Part shown: piece by piece, positions 34,770-46,400 of the stretch | How the letters are laid out: every line of letters begins with the position of its first letter | How positions within the stretch are numbered: position 1 is the stretch's first letter | DNA from: Phylloscopus collybita | Lineage: Eukaryota > Chordata > Aves > Passeriformes > Phylloscopidae | Direction: 5' to 3' | DNA length: 64,000 nt | NCBI GenBank assembly: GCA_027886175.1 | Contig: JAJNNQ010000027.1 | Coordinates: forward strand, 9,004,001-9,068,000 | The notes under the pieces: model-generated | Told to the model about the DNA's origin: nothing | Seen by the model: only the letters and a program-made list of their open reading frames with translations | Database searches by the model: none | Position numbers and translations under genes: made by a program

Positions 34770-37700
34770 GTGAGTTGGGCTGTGGCAGGGTAGCTTGGAG
34801 TCCACTGCTCTGGTGGGCTCAAGGGGCTCAACTCTGATGTGGGAGCCCCAGCCTCATAGGGACGTCAGGGTGCTGGCTGGATTCCTGGATGAACGCGTGC
34901 CCTGGGGGATTTTATGTGTCCCAGGGGCTGAGCAGACCCATGCAGCCTCTGTGCAGGAGGGATGGAGTCCCAGCACAGGGACGTTCCGCCATGAGGGCAG
35001 ATTTAGGATCTGTGGGCCTGTGTCTGGGACATCTGGGAGGTGGCTACAAGCATGAAAAGCTCAGGTCCCAACCCAAAGCCCAGGTAGGAGCCTCTCCCCT
35101 GATTGCATCTATGAGGGATGATCCCATCACACCTCCAGGGTCCCTTTTGAGTGTTCCAAGTGGCGCCACATCCCAGGAGAAGAAACGTGCAGGAGTGAGT
35201 CAAGGAGGGGGTGCGCAGCCTTGACAGGTTGGGCAACTCCAGAGGGTCACCCTGGGCAGAGCTTTCCCCAGGCTCTGTCCACCCTGCTTGGAGCTCCTAA
35301 CCCAGCCCTAAACGTCTTCCAAGAGGAGCTATTTCCAGCCTACACAGGGTGGGACCCTCAGGGCAGGAGGTGCCACATGCTGCTCTGCTCCCAGGAAGGA
35401 GACCAGAGCTCTGAGGGAGCAGCTGGGTGACCCCTGGATGTGGTTTGGGAGAAGCACACAGCAGCCCAGCTTGCTGGGTTCCAGGGTGAGTCAGACAAGC
35501 CCAGGAGCATCCTGCACTGCTTCTTGCTTGGCCTAAATTCCTGCCTTCCAAAATAATTCACACAGGCATCTCCCCAAAGGCATCCAGGATGGGTGAGGAA
35601 GCTTTAAATAATGCATGAAGGAACCAGCTGTGCTCACTGGTCAGGCTGTGGCCAGGGCTGCACTGAGGGCTGGGACAGCTGTGAGCTGCAGCGGCAGCAC
35701 AGGGCTGCAGGGTTTCACCCCTGTGCTCAGCTCCACCTTGTGCAGGAGCTCATTCCTGGAGGGAATCACACACACAGGGCTTGCAGTGCTGCAAGGAATC
35801 CCAGCTCTGCCATGTTGTGTGTCCAGGAGCTGCGGTGGCAGCTGGGGAGGTCCATTGCTCCTGGACATGCTGCTGTGCTTCTTTTCCCTGGACATTTTCT
35901 AGCCTGATGCATGAGCCATTTATTTTGAACACTTATGGGTGCTCAGAAAGCCCCCATAGCAGAAAGGAGGTTTCTCCTCTTCCCTCCTCTGGGAAGCTAA
36001 AACTCCTGCCTCCCTTTTCCTTTCCCGTGGCCAGGTGTGGGATGAGCAGCTGGCCAGGGCAGCGGAGGCGTGGGCTGCACGCTGCCTGTGGGACCACGGC
36101 CCCCCTGAGCTGATGAAGTATGTGGGACAGAACCTCTCCATCCAATCGGGCAGGTGAGTGCCCTGCAGGCATAGTGAGCTCCTGGGAAACCCCCACACCC
36201 CACAGTGCTGCAGGAGCAGCAGCAGCAGCCCCTCAGTCAAGGAGCAGAGGGGTCTGGGCTGGTATTGCACAGGAGTGAGATAGAGCTGAGAGGCACATCA
36301 AGGACCCCAGGGGGCAGGAGGATGGCCCAGCTCTTGCAGATGGGTAAATACAGGAAAGCAGAGATGCCTGCTGCTCATTTGGGAAGTATGCCATTACTGC
36401 CCTCTCTGCCAGGCACCTGGACCTGGGGGGATCTGGGTCCTGGATCTCCTCCACGTGTCTGAGCCCTCAGGTGCCTCTGGTCTTGTGGCCTCGAGCACAG
36501 GTGGGCTTGGCACAAGGATTTCATCACCCCCTTTTTCCCAGGAATGCTTGTTCCCAATGGGCCCTGGCTCCAAACCACTTCTCCACTTCCCTTAGTGTGG
36601 AGCTCTCCCTTCCTTTCCTTTGGCCATGACCTCTGGTGTGGAGGAGATCCACCTTAGCTTACCTGCACCCTGTTGCAGGTACAGCTCTGTCATGGACATG
36701 GTGAAATCCTGGCACCAGGAGAAGCAGCACTACTCCTTCCCCCACCCCCATGAGTGCAACCCCCGCTGCCCCTCCAAATGCAGCGGCTCTGTCTGCAGCC
36801 ACTACACACAGGTGAGCCCTGCAGCCCCACCGGGATCCAGCTGCAAAGGGGGGCCTGGTGCAGCTCACAGCTTTTCTGCCAGCAGCAGCTGGGATCCAGG
36901 ATCAAACCCTGGCAGCTGCCAGCTTCAGATCAGGCAGCACTCCTGGCAGCTGGCAGTGTGTCTGCCGGAGGCAATGCCCTCCCACGCTGGGCTTCTCCAG
37001 CACTTGGGCTGTTGCAGGAAGGTCCCACAACGGGGCTCACAACCCACTGGAGCTGTGACCTTCTGGCCAGTTGACACAGAGGTTTCCATTTTTTTAAAAG
37101 CTTTTTTCCCCCCTCCTTTGGCCTTTCTCTCCTCGCTGCACCTCTGGCAACTTAAAGGTGGTAAAGAGAAAAAATAAGCTGCTTTGTACTTCTGCCAAGC
37201 ATGAATCCTCTTCTCTGTCATGGAACAGCTTCATAGCACCCAGATGTTTTTGGCTCCCTGGGAATGCAGCCCCTTCATTCCCTGGCACACCCCACACAGC
37301 ACAAGGTGGAAAACCAGCACAAGGCCAGCACAAGGTGGGGAAACTCCCATTTCTCTGCCTGGCAGCAGCGCTGTTCCAGCTCCTAATTACCTCTTCTTCA
37401 TGGCTCCAACCTTTACCTGAGCATCTGCATCCCCATGTGGCTCATCCTTGCGATACTCAGGGATTCTCTCGGTTGCAAAAGGGCAATATACACTTTTAAT
37501 GGAAGAGATTTGACCTGGAGAGGCTTTTGGAAGAGCTTTTGTCTTTGCTCAACCTCCCTGTGTGCAGGGTAAGTTGCTGGCCATGATTCAGTGTGAGGTT
37601 TAGGAGCTAATTTGGGTAAATTGGAGCAGTGACCCAGACTCTGCTGCTCATGGATGTGAGCTTGGCAAGGCAGTCCCGTGCAGAGCAGTTTGCAGGTAGG

Positions 37701-38238
37701 AGAGGGAGAGCCAAAAGTCACCCTCTGGTAACTCCCTGTGATGGGCCAGCATCCAGCCAAAGAGATTGGGGCAGTTGGGATACAATTCCCTGGTGGGACA
37801 GAGCCCTGTACTGACACCCAGGGCTACCAGCTGCGGGATGTCCAGGTGGCTGGACACCAACAGAGTCTGTTCTCTGTCCTGGCACAGATGGTGTGGGCAA
37901 CCTCCAGCCGCCTGGGCTGTGCCCTGGGCACCTGTGCCAATGTGCGGGTGTGGGGCAGCACTTGGCGTCACGCCATCCTCCTTGTCTGCAACTACGCCAT
38001 CAAGTAAGTGACCAGGGGACAGCCCCCCGTGCCATCCTCCCTCCCCACACCAGTGTCAGCAGTGGGCTGATGATGCTCAGAGGTGACACCCTCCTCTCTT
38101 TTTAGGGGCAACTGGCTGGGAGAAGCGCCCTACAAGGTGGGGCGTCCATGCTCAGCCTGCCCCCCCAGCTACGGCAGGGGCTGCTCCAACAACATGTGCT
38201 TCACCGGAGTCAAATCCAACCAAGTCAGCTGGTTCTAG
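34503..38238 (+). CDS. R3HDML: R3HDML, secreted CAP-domain protein
   Basis: This is a CRISP/CAP superfamily protein (R3H domain containing-like), described as a putative secreted peptidase inhibitor. Its biochemical function is poorly known. Coding exons are 34503-34769, 36035-36153, 36679-36811, 37888-38003 and 38106-38238, all with GT/AG borders and matching phases. They give 255 residues; the human protein has 253. Residues 1-25 form a hydrophobic signal peptide. A dibasic RGRRKQ site near residue 55 could be a proprotein cleavage site. The CAP domain follows with [51 protein letters not shown] and VCNYAIKGNW. A Cys-rich tail ([17 protein letters not shown]) ends the protein. Potential N-glycosylation sites are PNATE and QNLSI. 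The CAP Glu of GENL is Gln, as in the human orthologue. The gene is intact. Confidence 0.95.
36035..36153 (+). CDS. R3HDML: R3HDML coding exon 2
   Basis: The exon follows the acceptor CCGTGGCCAG and encodes [17 protein letters not shown] through NLSIQSG, leaving two bases of an Arg codon. The donor is GTGAGT. Confidence 0.93.
36679..36811 (+). CDS. R3HDML: R3HDML coding exon 3
   Basis: The exon follows CTGTTGCAG and encodes (R)[15 protein letters not shown] through CSHYTQ, including the cysteine-dense [16 protein letters not shown] segment. The donor is GTGAGC. Confidence 0.93.
37888..38003 (+). CDS. R3HDML: R3HDML coding exon 4
   Basis: The exon follows CTGGCACAG and encodes [16 protein letters not shown] through VCNYAI, completing the CAP signature HYTQMVW. 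The donor is GTAAGT. Confidence 0.93.
38106..38238 (+). CDS. R3HDML: R3HDML coding exon 5, terminal
   Basis: The exon follows TCTCTTTTTAG and encodes (K)[15 protein letters not shown] to the C-terminal VSWF and the TAG stop. It carries the Cys-rich tail. Confidence 0.93.
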
Positions 38239-38676
38239 GGCTGCAGCCCCAGGAGGAGCCCTGGGAATGGAGATGGGGTGAACAAGAATTATTTATAACA
38301 CTGACCCCACTGGCAGCCTGGCTGTCCAACCTGCTTCATCTATAACGCCACATAGGAAAATGCTTTTCTAACGCACCTCTCCAGCAGTGTTGTCTGGCTG
38401 CTTCCCACTTTGGGGGAACTAGGGACATTTTCTATTTTCTTAAATATGGATGGTTTAGGGGTGAATGGAGGGAGTGGGGCTGGCTGGCATGGTCCCTGCT
38501 CTGCAGACTTGGGGGGCTTTCCCCACTGTCCCTCCCGGTGCTAAGGCAGAGACTGGTGTAAGTGAATACCAAGATGTTCCCCTCATGGTGAGCAGCTGGA
38601 TAAGTGGAGAGCCCCGAGCATGCTCCTGCTTCACAGCAACCCCTCTGACTGTGGGGCTCCCAGCTCTGAGCCCCCC

Positions 38677-38682
38677 AATAAA
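38677..38682 (+). terminator. R3HDML: R3HDML polyadenylation signal
   Basis: AATAAA lies 439 bases after the stop codon. A T/G-containing stretch (GCTGTTGGTTCTCC) follows about 20 bases later. This gives a 3' UTR of about 460 bases. Confidence 0.65.
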
Positions 38683-38700
38683 GCAGCCTGGAGACCCCCA

Positions 38701-40130
38701 TGCTGTTGGTTCTCCCTCACTTGCAGCCTGAAGCCTCGGGGTAACACCAAGCCAGTGCCTTTGCTCTGGTTTTGGGGGCAAGCAGCAAAGGGTGGGGAAT
38801 GGGGGCAAAAGCCCTTGGTGAGGCCACGGGCTATGGGCACAGGAGATGCCTGGGCGCTTTGCTCCATCGTGTGGGAGAAGCCAGCACTGCTGGAACACGG
38901 AGTGATGATGACGCTGAAGGGCTACAACTCCCTGTCCCGCCCAGGCTGACCCACACCATCCCACTACTCCACCTTGCTCCCGGTGGCACTGAGCACCTCA
39001 TCTTCCACATTCCCTTGCTCTCTAGAACCTCTCAGCACTCAGCAAACTCGTTACAAGCTTTGAATTACAAATCCTTGGATTTGAGCATCCAGCTGTGGAT
39101 TCTTGTGCTGCAGCCCTCTGCATCCAGCAGCACTCTCCCCACTGCATGCTCCCTTGGGATGTGCTTTTCCATTCAGAGGAGCAGATATCCTTAATTCTTA
39201 TCCTTAATTTTTCCCACTCAGGGCTGCAATAGCTGAGGTGTCAAGGGGATTCTGAGACTGGCAAGGACTCCTCTGTGCATCCTCCAGCCTGGGCTCGTCC
39301 TGAGGTGTACAGGAGATGTAGAAGGTTCTGTGCTGATGGATAATCATTTTTTTCAGCTTCAGCTCTGGATTCCCCTTGTACTTGGTGCCCTCTCAGCAAT
39401 ACTGCTTGCACATGGCCCTGCTGGCCTCAGCACAGCCCCTGGCAGCCCAGACTGCTCTTGTCATGGAACCCCCAGTGACACAGGGGCTGCCACAGCCTCA
39501 TAGGGAGGTTGGGGAGCCCATCTGCACATCTGCCACCATGAGGTCCTGGATGCAGCAGTCTCAGAGGGACCACAGATGACCATGAGTGGCTGTGGCACCT
39601 CGTGAGTACCACTGATTTGGGGAGCAGAGAGACAGAGAGGAGCTGCAAGTACCCCATGCCCAGTCCTGTGCTCAGGGCATCACCCTGCATCCCACCAGAG
39701 CACCCCTGCAGCTCCCCATCCCCAAGCAATCTCTCTGGTTTGGCACCAGGCAGATGAGCCCCAACTCATGGCCTGGGGGTTTTGCCCCTTGTGCCTCAGC
39801 CAGGCTCTGCTCTGCCCTTGCCAGTCCCTACACTTGTCCCACAGCCCCTGGCCCCCCATGCTGTGCTTGCCCTTCGCTGTGTACAGGCTCAGACCTGGAT
39901 TTCCCACCTTGGGTGGGCGATGGCACAAAACACGGCAGCACCTGGGGCACTGCAGAGCCGGGTCCAGCTCCCCGTGGCCAGGGGTGAACCCCGGCCCAGT
40001 GGCTGCCCTGGCCTTGACACTGTCTGGAAGCGGGAGCCCCGAAAGAGTCCAGTAAAAGCCGTGTTTGAGTTTCTAGCTTGGCAGCAGTTACTATAGCTAC
40101 AGCAACGGCACCTTGCAGATCGGTTTCCAT
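38701..40130. other. Short intergenic stretch between R3HDML and HNF4A P2
   Basis: About 1.4 kb separates the R3HDML polyadenylation signal from the HNF4A P2 promoter. No exon or repeat is recognised in it. GC content rises towards P2. Confidence 0.55.
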
Positions 40131-40139
40131 AAGAGCTTG

Positions 40140-40196
40140 GTTACTATTTAACATCTCCACCCACATTAGCCCTGATTAAGCGAATCAATAAGATAA
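40140..40196 (+). promoter_or_regulatory. HNF4A: HNF4A P2 promoter core: HNF1-like, HNF6-like and GATA-like sites
   Basis: GTTACTATTTAAC at 40140-40152 fits the HNF1 palindrome with two mismatches. AATCAATA at 40183-40190 is the reverse of an ATTGATT-type HNF6/onecut site and is followed by AGATAA. TGATTAAG at 40173-40180 is a homeodomain-like core. Mammalian HNF4A P2 is known to use HNF1, HNF6 and PDX1 sites, and the spacing here looks similar. The sites lie 165-220 bp upstream of the P2 start codon. Confidence 0.75.
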
Positions 40197-40359
40197 CAGG
40201 AGAGGCAGGTTTCCTCGCCCTGCCTCTTCGCACTCCTTCCTGCCTTCACCTAGTTCCTTAGTCAGAGACATTTTTTTATTTATTTACTTAGATTTCTTTT
40301 TTATTCCTCTACTTCCTCTGGTTTTCGCCCCAAGTCCCCATAGCAGTAGCCGGCGAGAC

Positions 40360-40408
40360 ATGGTCAATGTAAGCACCCAGCTAAGCGCTAAGATGGAGGC
40401 TCCATATG
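40360..40408 (+). CDS. HNF4A: HNF4A P2 first exon (exon 1D)
   Basis: This is a 49-base coding exon. The ATG lies in CGGCGAGACATGG, a reasonable Kozak context. The leader upstream (about 40250-40359) is T-rich and then CpG-containing. The donor is GTGAGT. P2 isoforms lack the P1-specific N-terminal activation segment. Confidence 0.82.
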
Positions 40409-43400
40409 GTGAGTACAGCGTTCCCACCGCCCGCGCTGCCGGCCTGGCGTCGCTCGCGGGAAGCGGGGCTGGGAACGACTGGCAGCCCCCAGCCCCAGGG
40501 CCCAGCCCCGCCGCGTTCCCCTGCCACCCCGGCATCCCCAAAAGCTGGAGATCGAGGCAGGAGAAGGGTTCTGGTTGATTTTGGTACGGTGTAAATCCTG
40601 CCTGTGCATTTTCTCTTTCGCTCTGCTCGACCCAAAGAAGAAGGCACGTGCCCGAGGGAGCAGAGCGGCCCCACGTGCTGGCAGAGGGGCTGCTGCTGCC
40701 TCCGGGCTCGCAGCAGAAGTGGCAGCGATGTAGAGCAGGTGAAGTGCTGCCCGAGGACACACAGCCAGCCCCGATGCACAGGCTGCAGGTGGCCCGTGGC
40801 ATGCCTGAGCTGCGAGTGGGCACAGCGGGTGCCTGCCAGCACCGTGCTCCTGCCAAGGGCTAGCATTACGGCTGGGCAGGTTTCCCAGCAGGGAGTGTAG
40901 AGCCTGGACAAGCAGCGGCCTCCAGCCTCCGTGGGGCACAGCATCAGGTGGCACAATGCTGTCTGGGCACCTGGCCACAGTGAGATGCCTGCTAGGCCTG
41001 TGTCCATGCTCCCAGCATGGCACAGTGGGCACCAGCCTGGAGCAGCCCCGGGTTGTGCTCCTTGGCTGTGCCAGATGCCAACTGCCAACAAATGCATGTG
41101 GGCCCCAGGGGACAGGTGCCCCTGCCCGGGCTGACATCAGCCCACGGTTATCCTCGGGATGTGCCTGTGTTGCAGCATCCCCACACAGCTGGTTTGGCCC
41201 CATGTGCTCTGGGAACCCTGGGTCCCTGGGCATGGGCTGGGTGTGGAGTAAGGTCCCAGCAGTTGTGGTCTCACGAGGTTCTCCATCACATCCTCATGGC
41301 TCTCTAGCACTTCCTTGTGGCTCTCCATCAGATCCTATGGCTCTCCATCACTCTCAAGGGCTCTCCATTGCTTTGCCTAGTTTTCCATCACACCCCATGG
41401 GATTCTCCATTGTAACTCTGCCTTTCCTCATTCTATTTTTCATGTCCTGCTCCTCTTCTTTTACAAGCATGCAGCCCTTGCCCAGGCCACCTTCCAGGTA
41501 CTATGTGTGCAAACCCAGGTCCCAGGAGGGTTTGTGGGACTCCCAGGCCACCTTCTTGCACTTTGCTCACAGCCTCTCTTTGGGTGGTTGCTTCCTTTGA
41601 TCCAGATCTGCAGCCTCCCACAGGTGTCATCTCCAGCCCTAACCCACCTCTGTTGTGGCATCCATGCTGCCTTGTGCCTCCCTGAAGATCACTTTATTTC
41701 AAGTCACGTCACCCCATGGTGAGCCATGGCCAGACAGAGGGCATATCAGCATTTCAGTGGGCCCATGGCCTATGGCAATGGAAATGTGTAGCAATGGTAT
41801 AGGATCTGCTGTAGTGTCATTGGGCTGGGCTGGAGCAGGCAGTCATGATCAAGCAGTTATGGAATGCTGAGTTTTAGCCTGATGTTATCAGGATGCTCAT
41901 TTGTACATCCCCAGCCCACAGGAACCAGCTCTCTGGAAGAGTTCTGTTTACTCCTGTGTCTGAGCTGCAGGAGCCAGCAGCAGGAAAATGCCCAGAAAAC
42001 TGTCCAGGTTTTGGTCTATTTAGTACAAGCTGTGTCTTTGTGTCCAGCTGGTGCTGCTTGGACAAAGTGCAAGGAGCCACGTGATGAAGGACACATGTGA
42101 GCTGGTGAAACGAAGGATTGATACCTCTGAGATGTGCAGAGGGTCAGATCCTGGAGCGAGAACTGGCCCAGGAGGAGCCAGTGCTGAGCATTCTCCAGGC
42201 TGAAGCCCCTGCTGCTGGTGGGAGATGGTTCCTGACCCACCCAACTCACAGGGACTGACTGACACCTCATTTGCAGGAGAAGGGGGCATTCAAGGGATGC
42301 TCCATTAGCTTGGGAGACCTGGTGGTGCAGGGTGGCTGGGCCTGGCTGTCCCCGCATCCAGGGTGCCTGTGTCCAGCTTTGCCCCAGGGTGCAAAGCCAA
42401 CTTCATTTCTGCAGTGACATATGCAACACGAGGAGCTGAACAAGCTCTTTATCACTCAGGATGAAGTTATTCTGCCCACTTACAGTTGGCTCTAATGTGA
42501 GCAGCCACTCACCAGCCCTGGCACATCAGTGACCTTAAACACAGGCAGGTAAACATTTCTGACAGCAATTTTCTCCTGAATTTGTTAAAAAAATATTTTT
42601 TATTAATTATGACTTTAAAGTTGTTTTTATTTTAGTTTTTCAGTCTGAGAGCCAGTAAGTGAGCCACGTGCTGAGGTTGGGAAGTGCAGGCAGAGCCAGG
42701 TGCTGTGGGGTGGATGGGGAGGGATCACTGCCCATCCCACCTGCGGCCACTCTCCCCATCTGCTCCCATGGCCAAACAAAAGCAGGCTCTGGCCAGCACC
42801 CACTGCAAGCCTGGGGCCAGGAAAGGGGGAGAGAGAAATAATATGAATAAAAAAAGCCAAATGGGCCTCCCAGACTAAAGTGAGAGGAAACTCGGAGTGT
42901 TGGCAGAAGGAGGGGAGTCCTCATAAAGAAAATGGGTGAAAAAAGTTATCCAAATAGAGGTGAGGAAGGGTTGGTGGGGTGGGGCACTGGGCAGTGCCTG
43001 GCCTCCCCCGCAGCTCTGTAGGGCTGGGCTGGGGCTGGGCAACACAGTGGGCACAGCAGCTGGGATGCACCATCCTGCAGATAGCAAAGTGGTGGCCAAA
43101 CCCTTCCCAGGGTCACGGGGAAGTTTATTCACTTGCAAAGCAATGCAGGAGCTCACACAGCAGTGGTGGTGCTGAGCCTCAGCCATGCCCATAGTGATGA
43201 TCTTGCAGCCAGCAGCTCTCTGCCCTCAGCAGGACAGGCCATGGAGCTGGCATGCCTGATGGAGGCACACCAGGGTCCTCCAGAGGAGCCCTCAACCTCA
43301 CCCTCAGAGAGGGTCACAGAGTTATTTTCAGTTTCTTTTGATAGACAGAAAGATTTTTCTGATTTTCCCTTCTCCCCATCATCTTAGGAGCTTCAGGATT

Positions 43401-46400
43401 TCAGCATCCATCAAAGCCAGGGATATATTGTAATAGGGAAGCTTGGCACTGGGAAGCCTTGGGACAGCGAGCAGGTCTCGTCTTCTCTTGGCAGGGATGG
43501 CATCAGTAAGAGCATCCCCCCACTGCAGTTACTGCAACCCTCCTCATCCATCCCTGTCACAGACTGTCACCAGCATTTCTCCTAAATTACACCTTGGGGG
43601 GCACTTACTTCCCTCCCATCAGACCTGTGCCTTGTGTACAGGACTTGCAGGATGCCCTGCCAGGCAGTGACAAAGCTGGCCTGTCCCCGCCACCCTAGGG
43701 GAGAAGGGAGTGATGCTGCAGCTCTGGAGAGATGTGGAGCTGGAGGCACATTCAAAATCCTCACCAGCACCTGCTGAGGACAGGCTGTGAGCTGGAAAGT
43801 TTTCCACTGGTGCTAAATCCCTGCAGGGAGCTGCAAAGAGGTGTGTGAGAAGGTGGAGGATGGAGAGGGGGCAAGGGGAACATCTCCTCCTGGGCAGGGA
43901 GGAAGGGATGAGCCCCTTGATCCACCTTTATCCTCCCACTGAGACTTGGGCACAATTTGGGCAATTGGTCTCAATCCCAGTGCAGGCAGCACCACTCCTT
44001 CATATTTTGGATCTTCTCAGAGCTGGGGATCCCCAGGGCCAGTGGTTACAGCAGGGACCAGCACATGATCAGGGCTGGCCCTGATCAGTAAAGCAGCTTT
44101 GGAAAACAGCTGAAAAATGTGAGACGTCATTCATTGCCACTCAGGAGCTCTGCTCAGATGTGAGGAATAGTTTCAACTGAGAAACATAAGAAGGAGTCGA
44201 TTTTCTGACTATTTTTAATTTTCACTGCCAAATGCATCAAATTTTTTTACAGGTTTCCTCTAGATATGATCTGAACTGAGCTTTTCCTCCTTAACTGCTT
44301 TTGTCAGCTGCTCTTTAATTCCTCCGTTTACTCCTTGTTCTCTGTGTCCATGGCCTGGTAGCCAGCAGGGACTGATGGGTCTTAGGACACCTAGCACAGC
44401 CTCCTTCCTTGTCCCCACTCTGGCCATCCCTGCTGGATGTTGGTGTGGCTGTAACACTGGTGCTGGCAAGGTCAGCACTTTCCAGTGTCTGAGCAGGGTA
44501 TTGGTGCAGCAGGAATAAGGACAGGTGTTTGTTAGGATGCAAAAGGGACAATCACTGTGTTAGCACCTTGGCCTGCTCCCAAGAGCTGTTTGCTGGTGCT
44601 TGGTGAAGGTTCCCTGGGGAAGAGTTAGGATGCTGCTCAGTGTCACAGGGTGTCTGCACTTACCCACAGGGTAAGCTGTGATTTCTCCCACCTCATTCCA
44701 GCCATTTATGGGGCCAGCAGCACACCCTCAACTTTGGCTTTGCTTGAAACACAATGCTGTTTTTATAGGGGGATGAGCCCAGACGGCTGCTGTCAGCAGG
44801 AAATGACCTCCAACTCTGGAAGGTGAGCAGCAAGAGTCTCAGGAATGCTTGAGGAGTGTCTGAGAGATGTTCTGAGCTCAGCAGGGCAGGTGTAGGTCTA
44901 CCAGTCATACTTTATTAGTCATCTGCTGACATTTCTTACATGGCATTAAAAAATGTTTACTTAGCATGAGTGCAAAGGGGTGGTGAGTGATGGTGGTCCC
45001 ACAGACAGCAAGGGATGGGTGAGTTTCTTTTACATACAGTAGTATTTGCAACAGGACCAGGGCCAGCAGTGGAGGACAGGGCAGCACACAGGGCAGAGCC
45101 AAGGGGTACATCAAGGGATCCCTGCAAGTATCTCTGCTGGCAGGCTTGGGGTTAGAACAGGGCAAAGACTGCAAAAAAACATCCATGACTGTTTGTGTTC
45201 AGGCTCCTTCTCTGTTTGCTTTCCTCAAATATTCAAGCAAACAAGGTTCCTGGCAGAAATGTATGTGGAAATGGCAAATGTTGCAGAATTTTCACGGAAG
45301 GCGAATTTCAAGGTAGCAGTTGTATGGTGAACTTGGGGCTGAGGACTCTGCCCTCCCGTCCTGGGCAGAGGCACAAGGGCCTCTGAGCAAAGCTGGGTCC
45401 CAGAAGCAATTACTCCCAGGAGCAGCTCCTGGCCAAGCTTCAGTCTGAGCATCAACAAAGATTACTCAGCAAATCCTTTCAGGAAATACATGTCTCAAAA
45501 AATAAAGGTAGGCTCAGGGTGCTGCACCCAAGGGGTGGGAGAGCAGCTCATACAGAGCAAGAGGCTGTGAAAATGCACCAGCAGTCAAGGAGCAAACAGA
45601 CCCTGGCTCTGCAAGGCTGGACCAGACTTTCTAACCCAAAATCCTGCAGTCACCAGAGGGATTCCAGCTGCACCCCCACAGTAATGGAGCTCTGGTGCTG
45701 AGAGACAGATGGGGACCTTCCCTGTGAGCTCAAGCCCTCTAATCCTTCAGCAGCAAGGTGTCCCTGAGGGCACAACTGCTGCTGGCAGCTCCTGTTGGGA
45801 AGAGGGCTGGAGATAGGGAATGGGTGATGGTGTGTGCCTCCATCGTAGATGACCAGGCATAGCCCAAATCCTCTGTGACACTGCTCTGGGAGCATCTTCT
45901 CCTTCTCTGCACATCCAAGTTGGTTTGACTGCCTGATTCTCATCACAGCCCTACAGACCTCAGACCTTGCTCACTCCTCTCCAGACTTCCCGGGGCAGCA
46001 CCTTCCCTGCAGTTTTGCTCATCTGTCTGTCGGGGTGTGTGGCTCATCTCCTGTCATTGAGCACAGGGAACCCAAACCCATCAACCAGTGGTGGGGACCA
46101 GCAGACACCTTTCACCTGCCTCTGCACCAGAAACCTGTCCCAGCCACGGGTGTGTGCGAGATTTTACAGGTGATAACCCCTGGGAAAGTGGGAAACACAA
46201 GGAGAGAGGCACACTCAGCTTCCTGGCATGGCCGAACGCTCTGGTTAGGAGAGCCAATGTCAACAGATAGACCTGAAAGAATGAGCAAAACCAAATACAT
46301 GGGCACTTCTCAGAACAAGAGCTGTAAAACCTGCACAAACCTGAACAAGTGCCATAACACTGGTTTATATGGTCAGAATCAATAGTCAAGCCCACTCAAC

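Noticed and set aside
40381..41233. Minus-strand frames of 190-281 codons over the HNF4A P2 region
   Set aside because: They are antisense to the P2 exon in GC-rich DNA, with no domain or splice support. Compositional artefacts.
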